DNA of 64,000 nt from Nocardioides turkmenicus (lineage in GTDB: Bacteria > Actinomycetota > Actinomycetes > Propionibacteriales > Nocardioidaceae). Location: NCBI RefSeq assembly GCF_011045035.1, contig NZ_JAALAA010000004.1:186001-250000 (forward strand), written 5' to 3'. A program made the translations under genes and the position numbers. The notes beneath the pieces are model-generated. The model was given only the letters and a program-made list of their open reading frames with translations, searched no databases and had not been told where the DNA came from. Below are positions 45,870-53,868 of the stretch, one piece after another; the stretch's first letter is position 1; each line of letters begins with the position of its first letter.

Positions 45870-47099
45870 ATGGACAAGACCACCGAGCTCGCCCCCTTCA
45901 AGATCGACATCCCTCAGGACGCCCTGGACGATCTCCAGGACCGCCTGCGGAAGACCCGCTACTTCGACGACCTCGACAACGAGGAGGGCTACTACGGCAT
46001 CAGCACCGCCTACCTGAAGCCCCTGGTCGAGTACTGGGCCGACGGCTTCGACTGGCGGGCACAGGAGGAGCGGCTCAACACCTACGAACGGCATCAGCTC
46101 GACATCGGCGGCACGCCCGTGCAGTTCGTGCACGCGCGCGGCAAGGGTGAGAACCCGATCCCGCTGATCGTCCTGCACGGCTGGCCGTGGCCCGGCGAGT
46201 TCAGCTACCAGCTCATCGGCCCGCTGACCGATCCAGGAGCCCACGGGGGCGACCCGTCGTTGTCGTTCGACGTGATCATCCCCGACCTTCCCGGGTTCGG
46301 CTTCTCGACGCCCGTCGGCCGGGGCGATCTGAACTACTGGAAGATCGCCGACATCATCCACGAGCTCATGACCGAGGTCCTGGGCCACGAGAAGTACGCC
46401 GTGGCCGGCTCCGACTACGGCGCACTCGTCACGAGCGCCCTGGGCCACAAGTATGCCGACAGCATCATCGGCCTGCACTTCGGCCATGACCTCCCGCCGG
46501 GGATGTTCGAGAACGAGCGGTTCTGGGACCTGACCGACGGGGCGAAGACCCCGGACGACGCCTCGGAGGAGTGGCGAGCCGGCTGGAAGAGCTTCGTCGA
46601 CACGTACGCCTCACACGTCGCTGCGCACATGCTCGACGGTTCGACGCTGACGCACGGTCTCAACGACTCTCCCATCGGCATGCTGGCCTGGCTGCTGAAG
46701 CGCTGGAAGTCGTGGAGCGACAAGCGGGGTGACTTCGAGGCGGCGTTCCCGCGTGACTTCATCCTCACCCAGGCGACCATCTTCTGGGTGACGCAGTCGA
46801 TCGGCACCTCGATCCGGATGTATCGCAACGCGGAGCGCTACCGGTTCGTGCCCTCCCACGACCGACAGCCCGTCGTGGAGGCGCCGGCCGGTTTCACGTT
46901 CCTCCTCGGCGATGCGTACCCGCCTGCCATCGACACCGTCGAGGACCGCATCGCTCACTTCGAGAACGGCCCGACACGGGGCCTGTTCAACGTGGTCAAC
47001 GTGAACGCCCACGAGAAGGGCGGCCACTTCGTCCACTACGAGAACCCCGAGGCCTTCGCGGCCGACCTGCAGGAGACCTTCCGCAGGATCCTCGGCTGA
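45870..47099 (+). CDS. Epoxide hydrolase
   Basis: A 409-residue alpha/beta hydrolase with the N-terminal EHN domain (APFKIDIPQDALDDLQDRLR). The oxyanion-hole motif HGWPWPGE is at residues 103-110, the nucleophile Asp182 sits in AGSDYGA, and His386 is in EKGGHFVHYE. It opens epoxides to diols. GSDWG is commoner in the family; here it is GSDYG. A rare Tyr/Ser-rich cap follows. It is the second gene of the SnoaL operon in the catabolic island. Confidence 0.93.
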   Translation: MDKTTELAPFKIDIPQDALDDLQDRLRKTRYFDDLDNEEGYYGISTAYLKPLVEYWADGFDWRAQEERLNTYERHQLDIGGTPVQFVHARGKGENPIPLIVLHGWPWPGEFSYQLIGPLTDPGAHGGDPSLSFDVIIPDLPGFGFSTPVGRGDLNYWKIADIIHELMTEVLGHEKYAVAGSDYGALVTSALGHKYADSIIGLHFGHDLPPGMFENERFWDLTDGAKTPDDASEEWRAGWKSFVDTYASHVAAHMLDGSTLTHGLNDSPIGMLAWLLKRWKSWSDKRGDFEAAFPRDFILTQATIFWVTQSIGTSIRMYRNAERYRFVPSHDRQPVVEAPAGFTFLLGDAYPPAIDTVEDRIAHFENGPTRGLFNVVNVNAHEKGGHFVHYENPEAFAADLQETFRRILG

Positions 47100-47106
47100 C
47101 CTCTCC

Positions 47107-47135
47107 GACGGGCTGTGGCTAGGCCGCAGCCCGTC
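47107..47135. terminator. Bidirectional hairpin between epoxide hydrolase and TetR
   Basis: GACGGGCTG (47107-47115) pairs with CAGCCCGTC (47127-47135). It lies between the two convergent genes and overlaps the TetR C-terminal codons, so it can serve both directions. Confidence 0.6.
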
Positions 47136-47718
47136 CGGAGTCGCGCAGGTGGCTGATCAGCAGCGCCAGGATCGCTTCGAGGTGGTCGGTCCGGCCGGTC
47201 ACCATGAGCACCGAGACTCCGCCCTGGATGCCGGCGATCATCGCGGCCGACGTACGCCGGGCGTCGATCTCGGCGCTCACCGAACCGTTCGCCTGCATCG
47301 TCTCGATGCCGCGCCGGAGATGGTCCTGCCACTGGCCGATCAGCGTCGTCGAGACCTCTGCAGCCCCGGGAACGCTGCCCACCTGGTTCATCAGCGACGC
47401 CAGCGGACAGTGGGCACCCTGGGCCTGGTAGCGGGCGAGGACCGCCTTGCGCCAACGGTCCCAGGCGGCCCAGGAGTCGAGCTCGCTGATGTGCGGCTGC
47501 TGGTCGTCGATGACCCGAGCGGCCTCGAGGCGGGCGACCTCGAGGAACAGCTCCTCCTTGCCACCCGGGAAGTAGTGGAAGATCTGGCTCTTGCTCGTCT
47601 GGGTGGCCGCGCGGATGTCGTCCAGCGTCGCAGCTCCGGGGTCGGTGCTGCGGAGGTAGGCCGCCGCACCCTCGAGCAGACGCTGGCGCGTGGCCATGCC
47701 CTTGGTGGTGAACGCCAT
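47119..47718 (-). CDS. TetR/AcrR-family regulator of the epoxide hydrolase region
   Basis: A 199-residue regulator. The HTH is TLDDIRAATQTSKSQIFHYF, a standard TetR N-terminus with SKSQIFHYFPGGKEEL; CPLASLMNQVG in the middle resembles the ligand domain of TetR proteins with Cys/Pro pockets. It converges on the epoxide hydrolase gene. The palindrome 47740-47753 lies just upstream of its start (autoregulation), and close copies lie at 45317-45367. Confidence 0.9.
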   Translation of the reverse strand: MAFTTKGMATRQRLLEGAAAYLRSTDPGAATLDDIRAATQTSKSQIFHYFPGGKEELFLEVARLEAARVIDDQQPHISELDSWAAWDRWRKAVLARYQAQGAHCPLASLMNQVGSVPGAAEVSTTLIGQWQDHLRRGIETMQANGSVSAEIDARRTSAAMIAGIQGGVSVLMVTGRTDHLEAILALLISHLRDSGRAAA

Positions 47719-47739
47719 GCGACGAGCCTATCGATTATC

Positions 47740-47753
47740 GGACCAACTGGTCC
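47740..47753. promoter_or_regulatory. TetR autoregulatory operator GGACCA-AC-TGGTCC
   Basis: The perfect dyad GGACCA/TGGTCC lies 21 bases upstream of the TetR ATG and 4 bases past the livM stop codon. The TTTTGG flank is shared with the site at 45354-45367 (TTTGG), supporting a common binding protein. Confidence 0.7.
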
Positions 47754-47757
47754 AAAA

Positions 47758-48804
47758 TCAATCGAAATCCACAGACTGGGCCCGTTGTGGAGAAGCCTGT
47801 GGATAAACCTGGTGACCGACCGGGAAGACCTCGTAGCGTCCCCGCGCCACCAGCCCCCACAGGCCGCGCGGTGCCAGCAGCACGACGGCGATCGCGACCG
47901 CTCCGAGCGCGATGAGGTACCAGGTGCCGTAGGAGTCCAGGAGCTGCTGCAGCGCGAAGAAGATCACCGCTCCCAGGATCGGGCCCTCGATCGTCCCCAG
48001 CCCGCCGATCACGACGATGAAGATCATGAAGGCCGTGTACTGCACCGAGAACATCGAGTCCGGCGAGACCCGCAGACCGTTGACCGCGATCAGCGCACCG
48101 GCCAGGCCTGCGCCACCGGACGCGGCGACATAGACCAGCCGCTGCGAGCGCCGCACCGCGACACCGAGCGACGCCGCCGCCACCGCGTCGTCGCGGATCG
48201 CGGTCAGGCCGAGGCCGACGCGCGAGCGCATCAGGACGTACGTCGCGAGCACGACGAGCACGGCCAGCACGAGCGCCAGGTAGTAGACGGTCGCGATCCG
48301 GGTCACCCGGTCGACACCCTGGAAGGCGGTGAGCGAGAGACCGGAGCCGCCGCCGAAGCCCGGCAGCTCCTGGGTGACCAGCTTGAACACCTCCGCCACC
48401 ACCCAGGTGCCGATCGCGAAATAGCCTCCGACCAGGCGGAACAGCAGGAACGAGGTCGGGACGGCGAGCGCCGCGCAGACCAGGCCGGCCGCCACCACCG
48501 CCACCGGGATCGGCAGCCCGACCACATCGGCGAGCTTGATCACGCCGTAGCCGCCCGCACCGATGAACGCCTGCTGCCCGATCGAGACCAGCCCGCCGTA
48601 GCCGGCCATCAGGTTCCAGGTCGTGCCGAGGATGATCAACGCGAAGAGCGTGACCAGGTTCGTCACGTCACCTGGGCTGAACACGAACCAGGGCGCCGCA
48701 GCCAGGAACACCACGATCGCGGTCAGGACACCGCCGCCGGCCAGTGACGGCCAGCCGCCGCGTACGACCTTCAGGTCTTGTGGAGCGAGGGTTGAGGTGC
48801 TCAT
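47758..48804 (-). CDS. livM: LIV-type ABC transporter permease (LivM-like)
   Basis: A 348-residue permease with about ten hydrophobic helices. NLMAGYGGLVSIGQQAFIGA and the conserved GGLGTIEGPILGAVIF block are typical of LivM. A long C-terminal tail (GRYEVFPVGHQVYPQA) is unusual. The ATG at 48804 overlaps the livH stop (ATGA). It is the last gene of the livKGFHM operon, which by position and context probably imports an aromatic or related carboxylate rather than branched amino acids. Confidence 0.93.
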   Translation of the reverse strand: MSTSTLAPQDLKVVRGGWPSLAGGGVLTAIVVFLAAAPWFVFSPGDVTNLVTLFALIILGTTWNLMAGYGGLVSIGQQAFIGAGGYGVIKLADVVGLPIPVAVVAAGLVCAALAVPTSFLLFRLVGGYFAIGTWVVAEVFKLVTQELPGFGGGSGLSLTAFQGVDRVTRIATVYYLALVLAVLVVLATYVLMRSRVGLGLTAIRDDAVAAASLGVAVRRSQRLVYVAASGGAGLAGALIAVNGLRVSPDSMFSVQYTAFMIFIVVIGGLGTIEGPILGAVIFFALQQLLDSYGTWYLIALGAVAIAVVLLAPRGLWGLVARGRYEVFPVGHQVYPQASPQRAQSVDFD

Positions 48805-49667
48805 GCGACCACCGCCTTCGGGAGCAGACCCTGGGGCCGGAACAGGAGGACGACCAGGAAGACCAGGTGGCCGGCGAGGACGCCGTAGGCCGGGTCGATC
48901 TGGGCGCCGACGGTCTGCGCGACGCCGAGCACGAGCCCGCCGAGGAGCGTGCCCCACAGCGAGCCGAGACCGCCGATGATGACCGCCTCGAAGGCGAAGA
49001 TGAGGACCAGGTCCCCGTACGTCGGGCTGAACTGCGTCGACATGCCGAGGAAGACGCCGGCCAGTGCGACGGTGCCGATCGCGATGGCGGTGGCGAGGGC
49101 GTACATGTGCCTCTCGTCGATCCCCATGAGCGTGGCCGCCTCGGGGTCGTCCTTGGTCGCGCGCATGGCGCGGCCGATGCGGGTGTGGGAGAGGTAGAGC
49201 TGCAGGCCGACGATGACCGCGACCGCCACCACGAGCGTGATCAGCGAGAAGACGCCGAGCCTGAGCTGCCCGAGCTCGACCGAGGCCGTGGACAGGTCGC
49301 CGATCGAGATCTTGCGGGAGTCGGCGGTGAAGATCTCCTGGAGCAGGTTGGCGCCGATGACGGCGAGGCCGAAGGAGACCAGCAGCGGCGACAGCTCACC
49401 ATGGCGCAGGGCGGCGTTGAACAGGCCGCGCTGGATCGCGTAGCCGACCGTGGCGAGCACCGGGATGACGACGACGAGGGTGAGGAACGACGGCATTCCG
49501 GTCTGCTGGGCGAGCCAGAGCGCGAGGTAGGCCGCGGCGACGGCGAGGATGCCGTGGGCGAGGTTGACGATCCGCATCACCCCGAAGATGAGGCTCAGGC
49601 CGCAGGCGAGGAGTGCGTACTGCCCGCCGAGCAGGAGTCCCTGCAGGACCGCGTTGATCCAGTCCAT
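48801..49667 (-). CDS. livH: LIV-type ABC transporter permease (LivH-like)
   Basis: A 288-residue permease starting at ATG 49667 (MDWINAVLQGLLLGGQYALLA), overlapping the livF stop by ATGA. LIFGVMRIVNLAHGILAVAA and GGLGSLWGTLLGGLVLGVA are LivH signatures, with eight to nine helices. It pairs with LivM to form the membrane channel. Confidence 0.93.
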   Translation of the reverse strand: MDWINAVLQGLLLGGQYALLACGLSLIFGVMRIVNLAHGILAVAAAYLALWLAQQTGMPSFLTLVVVIPVLATVGYAIQRGLFNAALRHGELSPLLVSFGLAVIGANLLQEIFTADSRKISIGDLSTASVELGQLRLGVFSLITLVVAVAVIVGLQLYLSHTRIGRAMRATKDDPEAATLMGIDERHMYALATAIAIGTVALAGVFLGMSTQFSPTYGDLVLIFAFEAVIIGGLGSLWGTLLGGLVLGVAQTVGAQIDPAYGVLAGHLVFLVVLLFRPQGLLPKAVVA

Positions 49668-50392
49668 CAGCCGACCTCCCTTCCGTCGGTGTCGTCGACC
49701 CCGAAGTACGCCGCCTGGATCTGCTCCCGGGTGACCTCGGCCGCTGCTCCTTCGAGGACCGTGCGGCCCTCGAGAAGGCACTGCACCCGGTCAGCGACGG
49801 CGAGTGCCTGAGTGAGGTCCTGCTCGACCACGAGCACGGTCGTCCCCTTCTCGGCGATCGCGGGGAGCGCCTGGTAGATGTCGGCGATCACGACCGGGGC
49901 GAGCCCGAGCGAGACCTCGTCGAGCAGGAGCAGCTTCGGGTTGGACATCAGCGCCCGGCCGATCGCGGTGGCCTGCTGCTCGCCGCCGGACAGGTGCGCG
50001 CCGCGGCGTCCCCGCTTCTCGGCGAGGAGCGGGAAGGCGTCGTAGACGGTCCGCAGATTCCAGGGGCCCGGGCAGCGGCCGTGCGCGCCGACCTTGAGGT
50101 TCTCCTCGACGGTGAGCGAGCCGAAGATCCGGCGGCCCTCCGGGGTCAGCGCGATGCCCTCGCGGACCCGCCGGTGAGCGGGGGTGTGGGAGACGTTGTG
50201 GCCGTCGAAGCGGATCTGGCCGGCGCTCGGGCGGAGCAGACCGGCGATCGTCTTCAGGAGCGTGGACTTGCCCGCACCGTTGGCGCCGATCACGGCCAGC
50301 GTCTCGCCCTCGGCGACCGTGAGGGTGATGCCGTGCAGGGCGCGGAAGTCGCCGTAGGCGACGTCGATCGCGTCGACTTCGAGCAGGGTCAT
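49667..50392 (-). CDS. livF: LIV-type ABC transporter ATPase (LivF-like)
   Basis: A 241-residue ATPase with Walker [25 protein letters not shown] and LLLLDEVSLGLAP, of the LivF subtype (LTPEGRRIFGSLTVEENL). The ATG 50392 follows GAGGG; that ribosome site sits right beside the arm of the 96-bp inverted-repeat element. It is coupled to livH. Confidence 0.93.
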   Translation of the reverse strand: MTLLEVDAIDVAYGDFRALHGITLTVAEGETLAVIGANGAGKSTLLKTIAGLLRPSAGQIRFDGHNVSHTPAHRRVREGIALTPEGRRIFGSLTVEENLKVGAHGRCPGPWNLRTVYDAFPLLAEKRGRRGAHLSGGEQQATAIGRALMSNPKLLLLDEVSLGLAPVVIADIYQALPAIAEKGTTVLVVEQDLTQALAVADRVQCLLEGRTVLEGAAAEVTREQIQAAYFGVDDTDGREVG

Positions 50393-50402
50393 CGGTTTCC
50401 CT

Positions 50403-50498
50403 CGAATGCTGACCGAGGTAACTCGGTGAATGGGTACTGGCTTCGTGGAACTCCGCGAGGGGAGTGGGCGTCCACCGAGTTACCTCGGTGAGCATTCG
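50403..50498. repeat. 96-bp inverted-repeat element between livF and livG
   Basis: A 26-base arm beginning CGAATGCT and containing ACCGAGGTAACTCGGT (50403-50428) is repeated inverted at 50473-50498 with one mismatch. Each arm is itself nearly palindromic (ACCGAG-N4-CTCGGT), and the 44-base middle has ACTCC/GGAGT, so the RNA could fold as a branched stem. It fills the only gap in an otherwise overlapping operon. It may be a REP/MITE-like element or a structured intercistronic element. Confidence 0.8.
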
Positions 50499-50504
50499 CC
50501 GGGC

Positions 50505-51236
50505 TCACGCGCCCTCCAGATCAGGCGAGCCGAGGTAGACGGCGGCGACGGCGTCGCTCGCCATCACCTCGCGGGGGTCGCCCGTGGCGACGACGTCGCC
50601 CTGGGCCAGGCACATCAACCGGTCCACGACCTGCAGCAACGCGTGCACGATGTGCTCGATCCAGACGACACCGGTGCCGCTGTCGCGGATCGCCGAGATG
50701 GTCTCGATCAGGGCCGGGAGCTCGTGCTCGGTGAGACCGCCGGCGATCTCGTCGAGGAGCAGCAGCCGCGGTTGGGTGGCCAGCGCACGGGCGAGCTCGA
50801 GCCGCTTGCGGTCGAGCAGCCGCAGCGAGCCGGCGGGGGTGTTGGCGAGGTGGGTGAGCGACGCGGTCTCCAGCGCCTGCCAGGCCTGCTCGTTCGCCTC
50901 GCGGCGGCGCGTACCCGCGCCGAAGGTGGAGCCGACCAGCACGTTCTCGAAGACGGTGAGGCCCTCGAAGGGGCGGGGGACCTGGAACGTACGTCCGATC
51001 CCGAGAGCGGTACGCCGCGCCGCCGGCATCCGGGTGACGTCGGCGCCGTCGAACCGGATGGTGCCGGCGTCGACCGGAAGGGTGCCGGTGACCAGGTTGA
51101 GCAGCGTGGACTTGCCGGCGCCGTTGGGCCCGACGATGCCGAGCGCCTCGCCCGCGGCGACGTGGAAGGAGACCGAGCGGGCCGTGACGACCTGGCCAAA
51201 GGACTTGGCCAGGCCGTCAGCGTGCAACAACGTCAC
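50505..51236 (-). CDS. livG: LIV-type ABC transporter ATPase (LivG-like)
   Basis: A 243-residue ATPase starting at GTG 51236, overlapping the livK stop (GTGA). Walker [10 protein letters not shown], Walker B LLLLDEIAGGLTEHE, and ALGIGRTFQVPRPFEGLTVFENV are the LivG type. The usual LSGGQ signature is replaced by RLLDRKRLELARALA, as is common in this subfamily. Confidence 0.92.
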   Translation of the reverse strand: MTLLHADGLAKSFGQVVTARSVSFHVAAGEALGIVGPNGAGKSTLLNLVTGTLPVDAGTIRFDGADVTRMPAARRTALGIGRTFQVPRPFEGLTVFENVLVGSTFGAGTRRREANEQAWQALETASLTHLANTPAGSLRLLDRKRLELARALATQPRLLLLDEIAGGLTEHELPALIETISAIRDSGTGVVWIEHIVHALLQVVDRLMCLAQGDVVATGDPREVMASDAVAAVYLGSPDLEGA

Positions 51237-52525
51237 TTGAGCGCCTCGGGCTCGCCCCCGAGCGGTACGTCGGGAGCCAGCGAGTTCTGCACGACGACCA
51301 GCTCGAACGGGTGCTCCCCGCCCTCGACCTGGCGCCACTGACCGCCCGCGAGGGAGGTCTTGGCGACGTACGGCGGGACGTTCTCGTCCTTGCCCCAGGC
51401 GACGTCACCGACGACCGTGGAGACCTCGAGCCCGGCCAGCGCCTTGGTGATCGCGTCGGCGTCGGTCGAGCCCGCCTCGGTCACCGCCGCGGTCGCGACC
51501 TCGAACAGGGCGTGGGCGAAGCCCAGCGGCTGGGTCCACTGCTTGCCGGTCTTCTCCTCGTACGCGTCCGCCAGCTCCTGCGCGGACTCGCCGGTCAGCG
51601 AGGACTTGTAGGGCGCGGTCGGGGTCCACCAGACCTCGGTCGAGAGGTTGTGGGCGATCGGGCCCAGCGCCTCGACGCTGCTCGGGAAGAGGAGGGCCTT
51701 GCCGATGGTGGCGACCTTCGGGTTGTAGCCCTGCTGCTTCGCCTGCTGCCAGAAGGTGGTGAAGTCCGGCGGGATCGGGACGCCGACGAGCACGTCGTGA
51801 CCCTTGTAGGCGCTGATCTGGGCGGAGAAGTCCTTGGTGCCGTTGGGGTAGTTGCCCGGGTTGTCGATCTTCACGCCGGACGCCTCGGTGAGCGCGGGGA
51901 AGTTGGCGCCCCAGGCCTCGCCGTCGGGGTCCTTCGGGAACAGGCCGCCGGCCTTCTTGTTGTTCGCGACCTTGCCCCAGATGTCGGCGTAGACCGTCGA
52001 GACGTCCTCGAGGCCCCAGAAGAAGTGGTAGCTGTACTTCAGCTCGGCCGGCTTGTCGCCGCTGCGGATCGCGAACGGCTGCCACGGGGCGACCGTGGTG
52101 ATGCACGGGATCGAGTTGGCCTCGCACTGCTCCGAGACCGGGTTGACGATGTCGGGCGTCGAGGAGGCGACGATGATGTCGGCGCCGTCCTTGTTGATCA
52201 GGTCGCCGGCCACCGCCCCGGCCTTCGTGGTGTCGCTCTGCGCGTCGCGCACCACGATCTCGACGTCGAGCTCCTTGTCGCCCGCCTTGACCGGGTTGTC
52301 CTTGAAGTACGTCTCCAGCTCGTCGACGACGAAGCTGTTCGCCTCGCCGAACGGCGCCGAGGAGCCCGTCTCCGTCGAGACGAACCCGATGGTGAGCGTG
52401 TCCTCGCCGCCACCGCCTTCGTCGTCGATGCCGCCCGATCCGCAGGCCGTCAAGGTCAGCGCCATCGCTGCGACACCAGCGGCGGCCAGGCTCAGGCCGC
52501 GTCCGGTGGTGAGTCCGTTGCGCAC
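51233..52525 (-). CDS. livK: LIV-type substrate-binding lipoprotein
   Basis: A 430-residue lipoprotein: signal peptide to lipobox LTAC, Gly/Glu-rich linker, then a periplasmic-binding-type I fold (TLTIGFVSTETGSSAPFGEA; VVRDAQSDTTKAGAVAGDLI; ADIIVASSTPDIVNPVSEQC). The start is GTG 52525 behind AAGGAGACGTAC. It lacks obvious branched-amino-acid pocket residues, and the neighbouring catabolic enzymes suggest an aromatic or carboxylate substrate. It is the first gene of the operon, read away from the repeats at 52659-52734. Confidence 0.9.
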   Translation of the reverse strand: MRNGLTTGRGLSLAAAGVAAMALTLTACGSGGIDDEGGGGEDTLTIGFVSTETGSSAPFGEANSFVVDELETYFKDNPVKAGDKELDVEIVVRDAQSDTTKAGAVAGDLINKDGADIIVASSTPDIVNPVSEQCEANSIPCITTVAPWQPFAIRSGDKPAELKYSYHFFWGLEDVSTVYADIWGKVANNKKAGGLFPKDPDGEAWGANFPALTEASGVKIDNPGNYPNGTKDFSAQISAYKGHDVLVGVPIPPDFTTFWQQAKQQGYNPKVATIGKALLFPSSVEALGPIAHNLSTEVWWTPTAPYKSSLTGESAQELADAYEEKTGKQWTQPLGFAHALFEVATAAVTEAGSTDADAITKALAGLEVSTVVGDVAWGKDENVPPYVAKTSLAGGQWRQVEGGEHPFELVVVQNSLAPDVPLGGEPEALK

Positions 52526-52658
52526 GTACGTCTCCTTAGAGAGTGTGGGGTGAACGAGAGTGTCGTCCGCCAGCGCCCCTACGGGTGGGAAGCAGGGTCT
52601 TGATGGCGGAAAATCGCATGGAAGACCTATCGGACTTTGGTGGACTTGTCACTCTTTC

Positions 52659-52734
52659 GCGCCGAGAAGTGAGTTCTGGGCGCCGAGAAGTCAGTTGTGG
52701 CGTACGAAACTCGACTTTCGTACGCCACAACTGA
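52659..52734. repeat. Tandem 21-base repeats and 19-base inverted repeat
   Basis: Two adjacent 21-base units starting GCGCCGAGAAGT (52659-52679 and 52680-52700) differ at two positions. The second runs into a perfect 19-base inverted repeat, TCAGTTGTGGCGTACGAAA (52691-52709) with its complement at 52716-52734 around a 6-base loop. It lies downstream of the AraC gene and upstream of livK. It can act as a terminator stem for araC, but the flanking repeats suggest a REP-like element. Confidence 0.75.
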
Positions 52735-52770
52735 GGATTCGGCCCGCCACAAGTGCGGACTCGGGCTGGG

Positions 52771-53730
52771 TCAGGCGCGGGCGGCGCGGCGTACGTCTCC
52801 GGCGGCGACGCCGAAACGCTTGCGGAAGGCCTGGGAGAAGTGCGAGGCGGAGGTGAAGCCGCACCTCTCGGCGACGTCGACGGTGCGGATGGTCGGGTCC
52901 GAGCCGGTGGCGAGCATGGCGTAGGCGAGCTCGAGGCGGCGGCCGAGGATGTGGCGGGGGACGCTGGTGCCGGCGTCGGCGAAGAGCCGGGAGAGGTGGC
53001 GCTCGGAGATGCCGGCGCCCGCGGCGATCGCCGTGGCGGAGAGGGTGGGGTCGGCGAGGTGGTCCTCGATGAACGCCTTCGCAGCGGCCCGGTGGGCGGT
53101 GGCCAGGGAGACCTTGCCCTCGGTGGCGATCACCGAGATCAGGTCGAGCACGGCGCCCTCGTCGGCCGGAACCGGGTCGTGGGGCCGGAGCGCACGACCG
53201 ACCATCTGCACCAGGGCCCGGCCGTGCGGGTCGTGGTCGCGGCCCACGTCGAGTACGAGGGGCGACGGCATCGACGCCATCCCGGTGCGGGCCGCGAAGG
53301 CGTCGACCGGCACCTTGACCGCGAGCTCCTCGAGACCGTGCCCGAAGCCGCGCAGGAAAGGCGCGTCGACGTCGCACACGATCAGCTGGCCGGGGCGGAT
53401 GACCTTGCGTCGGCCGGCGTACTCCAGGATCGCCTCGCCACGGAGGCTGGCGTAGACGGCGATCGATCGGGCCGGGATCTCCTTGACCAGGCTGGCCGGG
53501 CGCTCGACGACGTGGCGGGTGGCTCGGACCCGGGCGAGATGGACCTCGTCGAGCTGCAGGTTGACCTCCTGCGCGTCGAACCCGTGCCCCTCGATCGGCC
53601 GGCACGCGAGCGCGACCAGGGCACAGGCGTTGTGGCGCTCCCAGGCCTCGACCTGTGCATCGGCACTCAGCCGACTGGTCTCGAAGACCTCCGGGCGACG
53701 TACCCGCTCGACGAGAGGAGATTGCGGCAC
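52771..53730 (-). CDS. AraC-family regulator
   Basis: A 319-residue regulator with an N-terminal AraC-binding-like domain (RSIAVYASLRGEAILEYAGR, GQLIVCDVDAPFLRGF) and two C-terminal HTHs (LSATAIAAGAGISERHLSRL and RTVDVAERCGFTSASHFSQA). It resembles activators of aromatic catabolism (XylS/OxyR-like AraC type). It is divergent from dps and upstream of the liv importer on the same strand, so it probably activates the importer and/or the catabolic genes. Confidence 0.9.
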   Translation of the reverse strand: MPQSPLVERVRRPEVFETSRLSADAQVEAWERHNACALVALACRPIEGHGFDAQEVNLQLDEVHLARVRATRHVVERPASLVKEIPARSIAVYASLRGEAILEYAGRRKVIRPGQLIVCDVDAPFLRGFGHGLEELAVKVPVDAFAARTGMASMPSPLVLDVGRDHDPHGRALVQMVGRALRPHDPVPADEGAVLDLISVIATEGKVSLATAHRAAAKAFIEDHLADPTLSATAIAAGAGISERHLSRLFADAGTSVPRHILGRRLELAYAMLATGSDPTIRTVDVAERCGFTSASHFSQAFRKRFGVAAGDVRRAARA

Positions 53731-53770
53731 GCAACGACTCTACGGCGTGCCGAGAGCCCGAGGCGATGAC

Positions 53771-53789
53771 TTAGGGAAGACTTACCTTT
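53771..53789. promoter_or_regulatory. Candidate iron box upstream of dps
   Basis: TTAGGGAAGACTTACCTTT matches about 13 of 19 positions of the IdeR/DtxR iron box and lies about 80 bases before the dps ATG, in a clearly A/T-rich patch likely to hold the promoter. It would make dps iron-responsive. Confidence 0.5.
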
Positions 53790-53868
53790 CTGGAATCGTT
53801 CAAGAAAAGATGGCACAGTGGGTGTCACCAGGAAAGACCGACACTTCGATCTGGGGGACCCACCGAAC

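Noticed and set aside
47119-48747. Long plus-strand open frame antisense to TetR and livM
   Set aside because: Antisense to confirmed genes, with His/Asp/Arg/Gln-rich shadow composition.
52659-52734. Repeat cluster as a CRISPR array
   Set aside because: Units abut without spacers, only two copies occur, and there are no cas genes.
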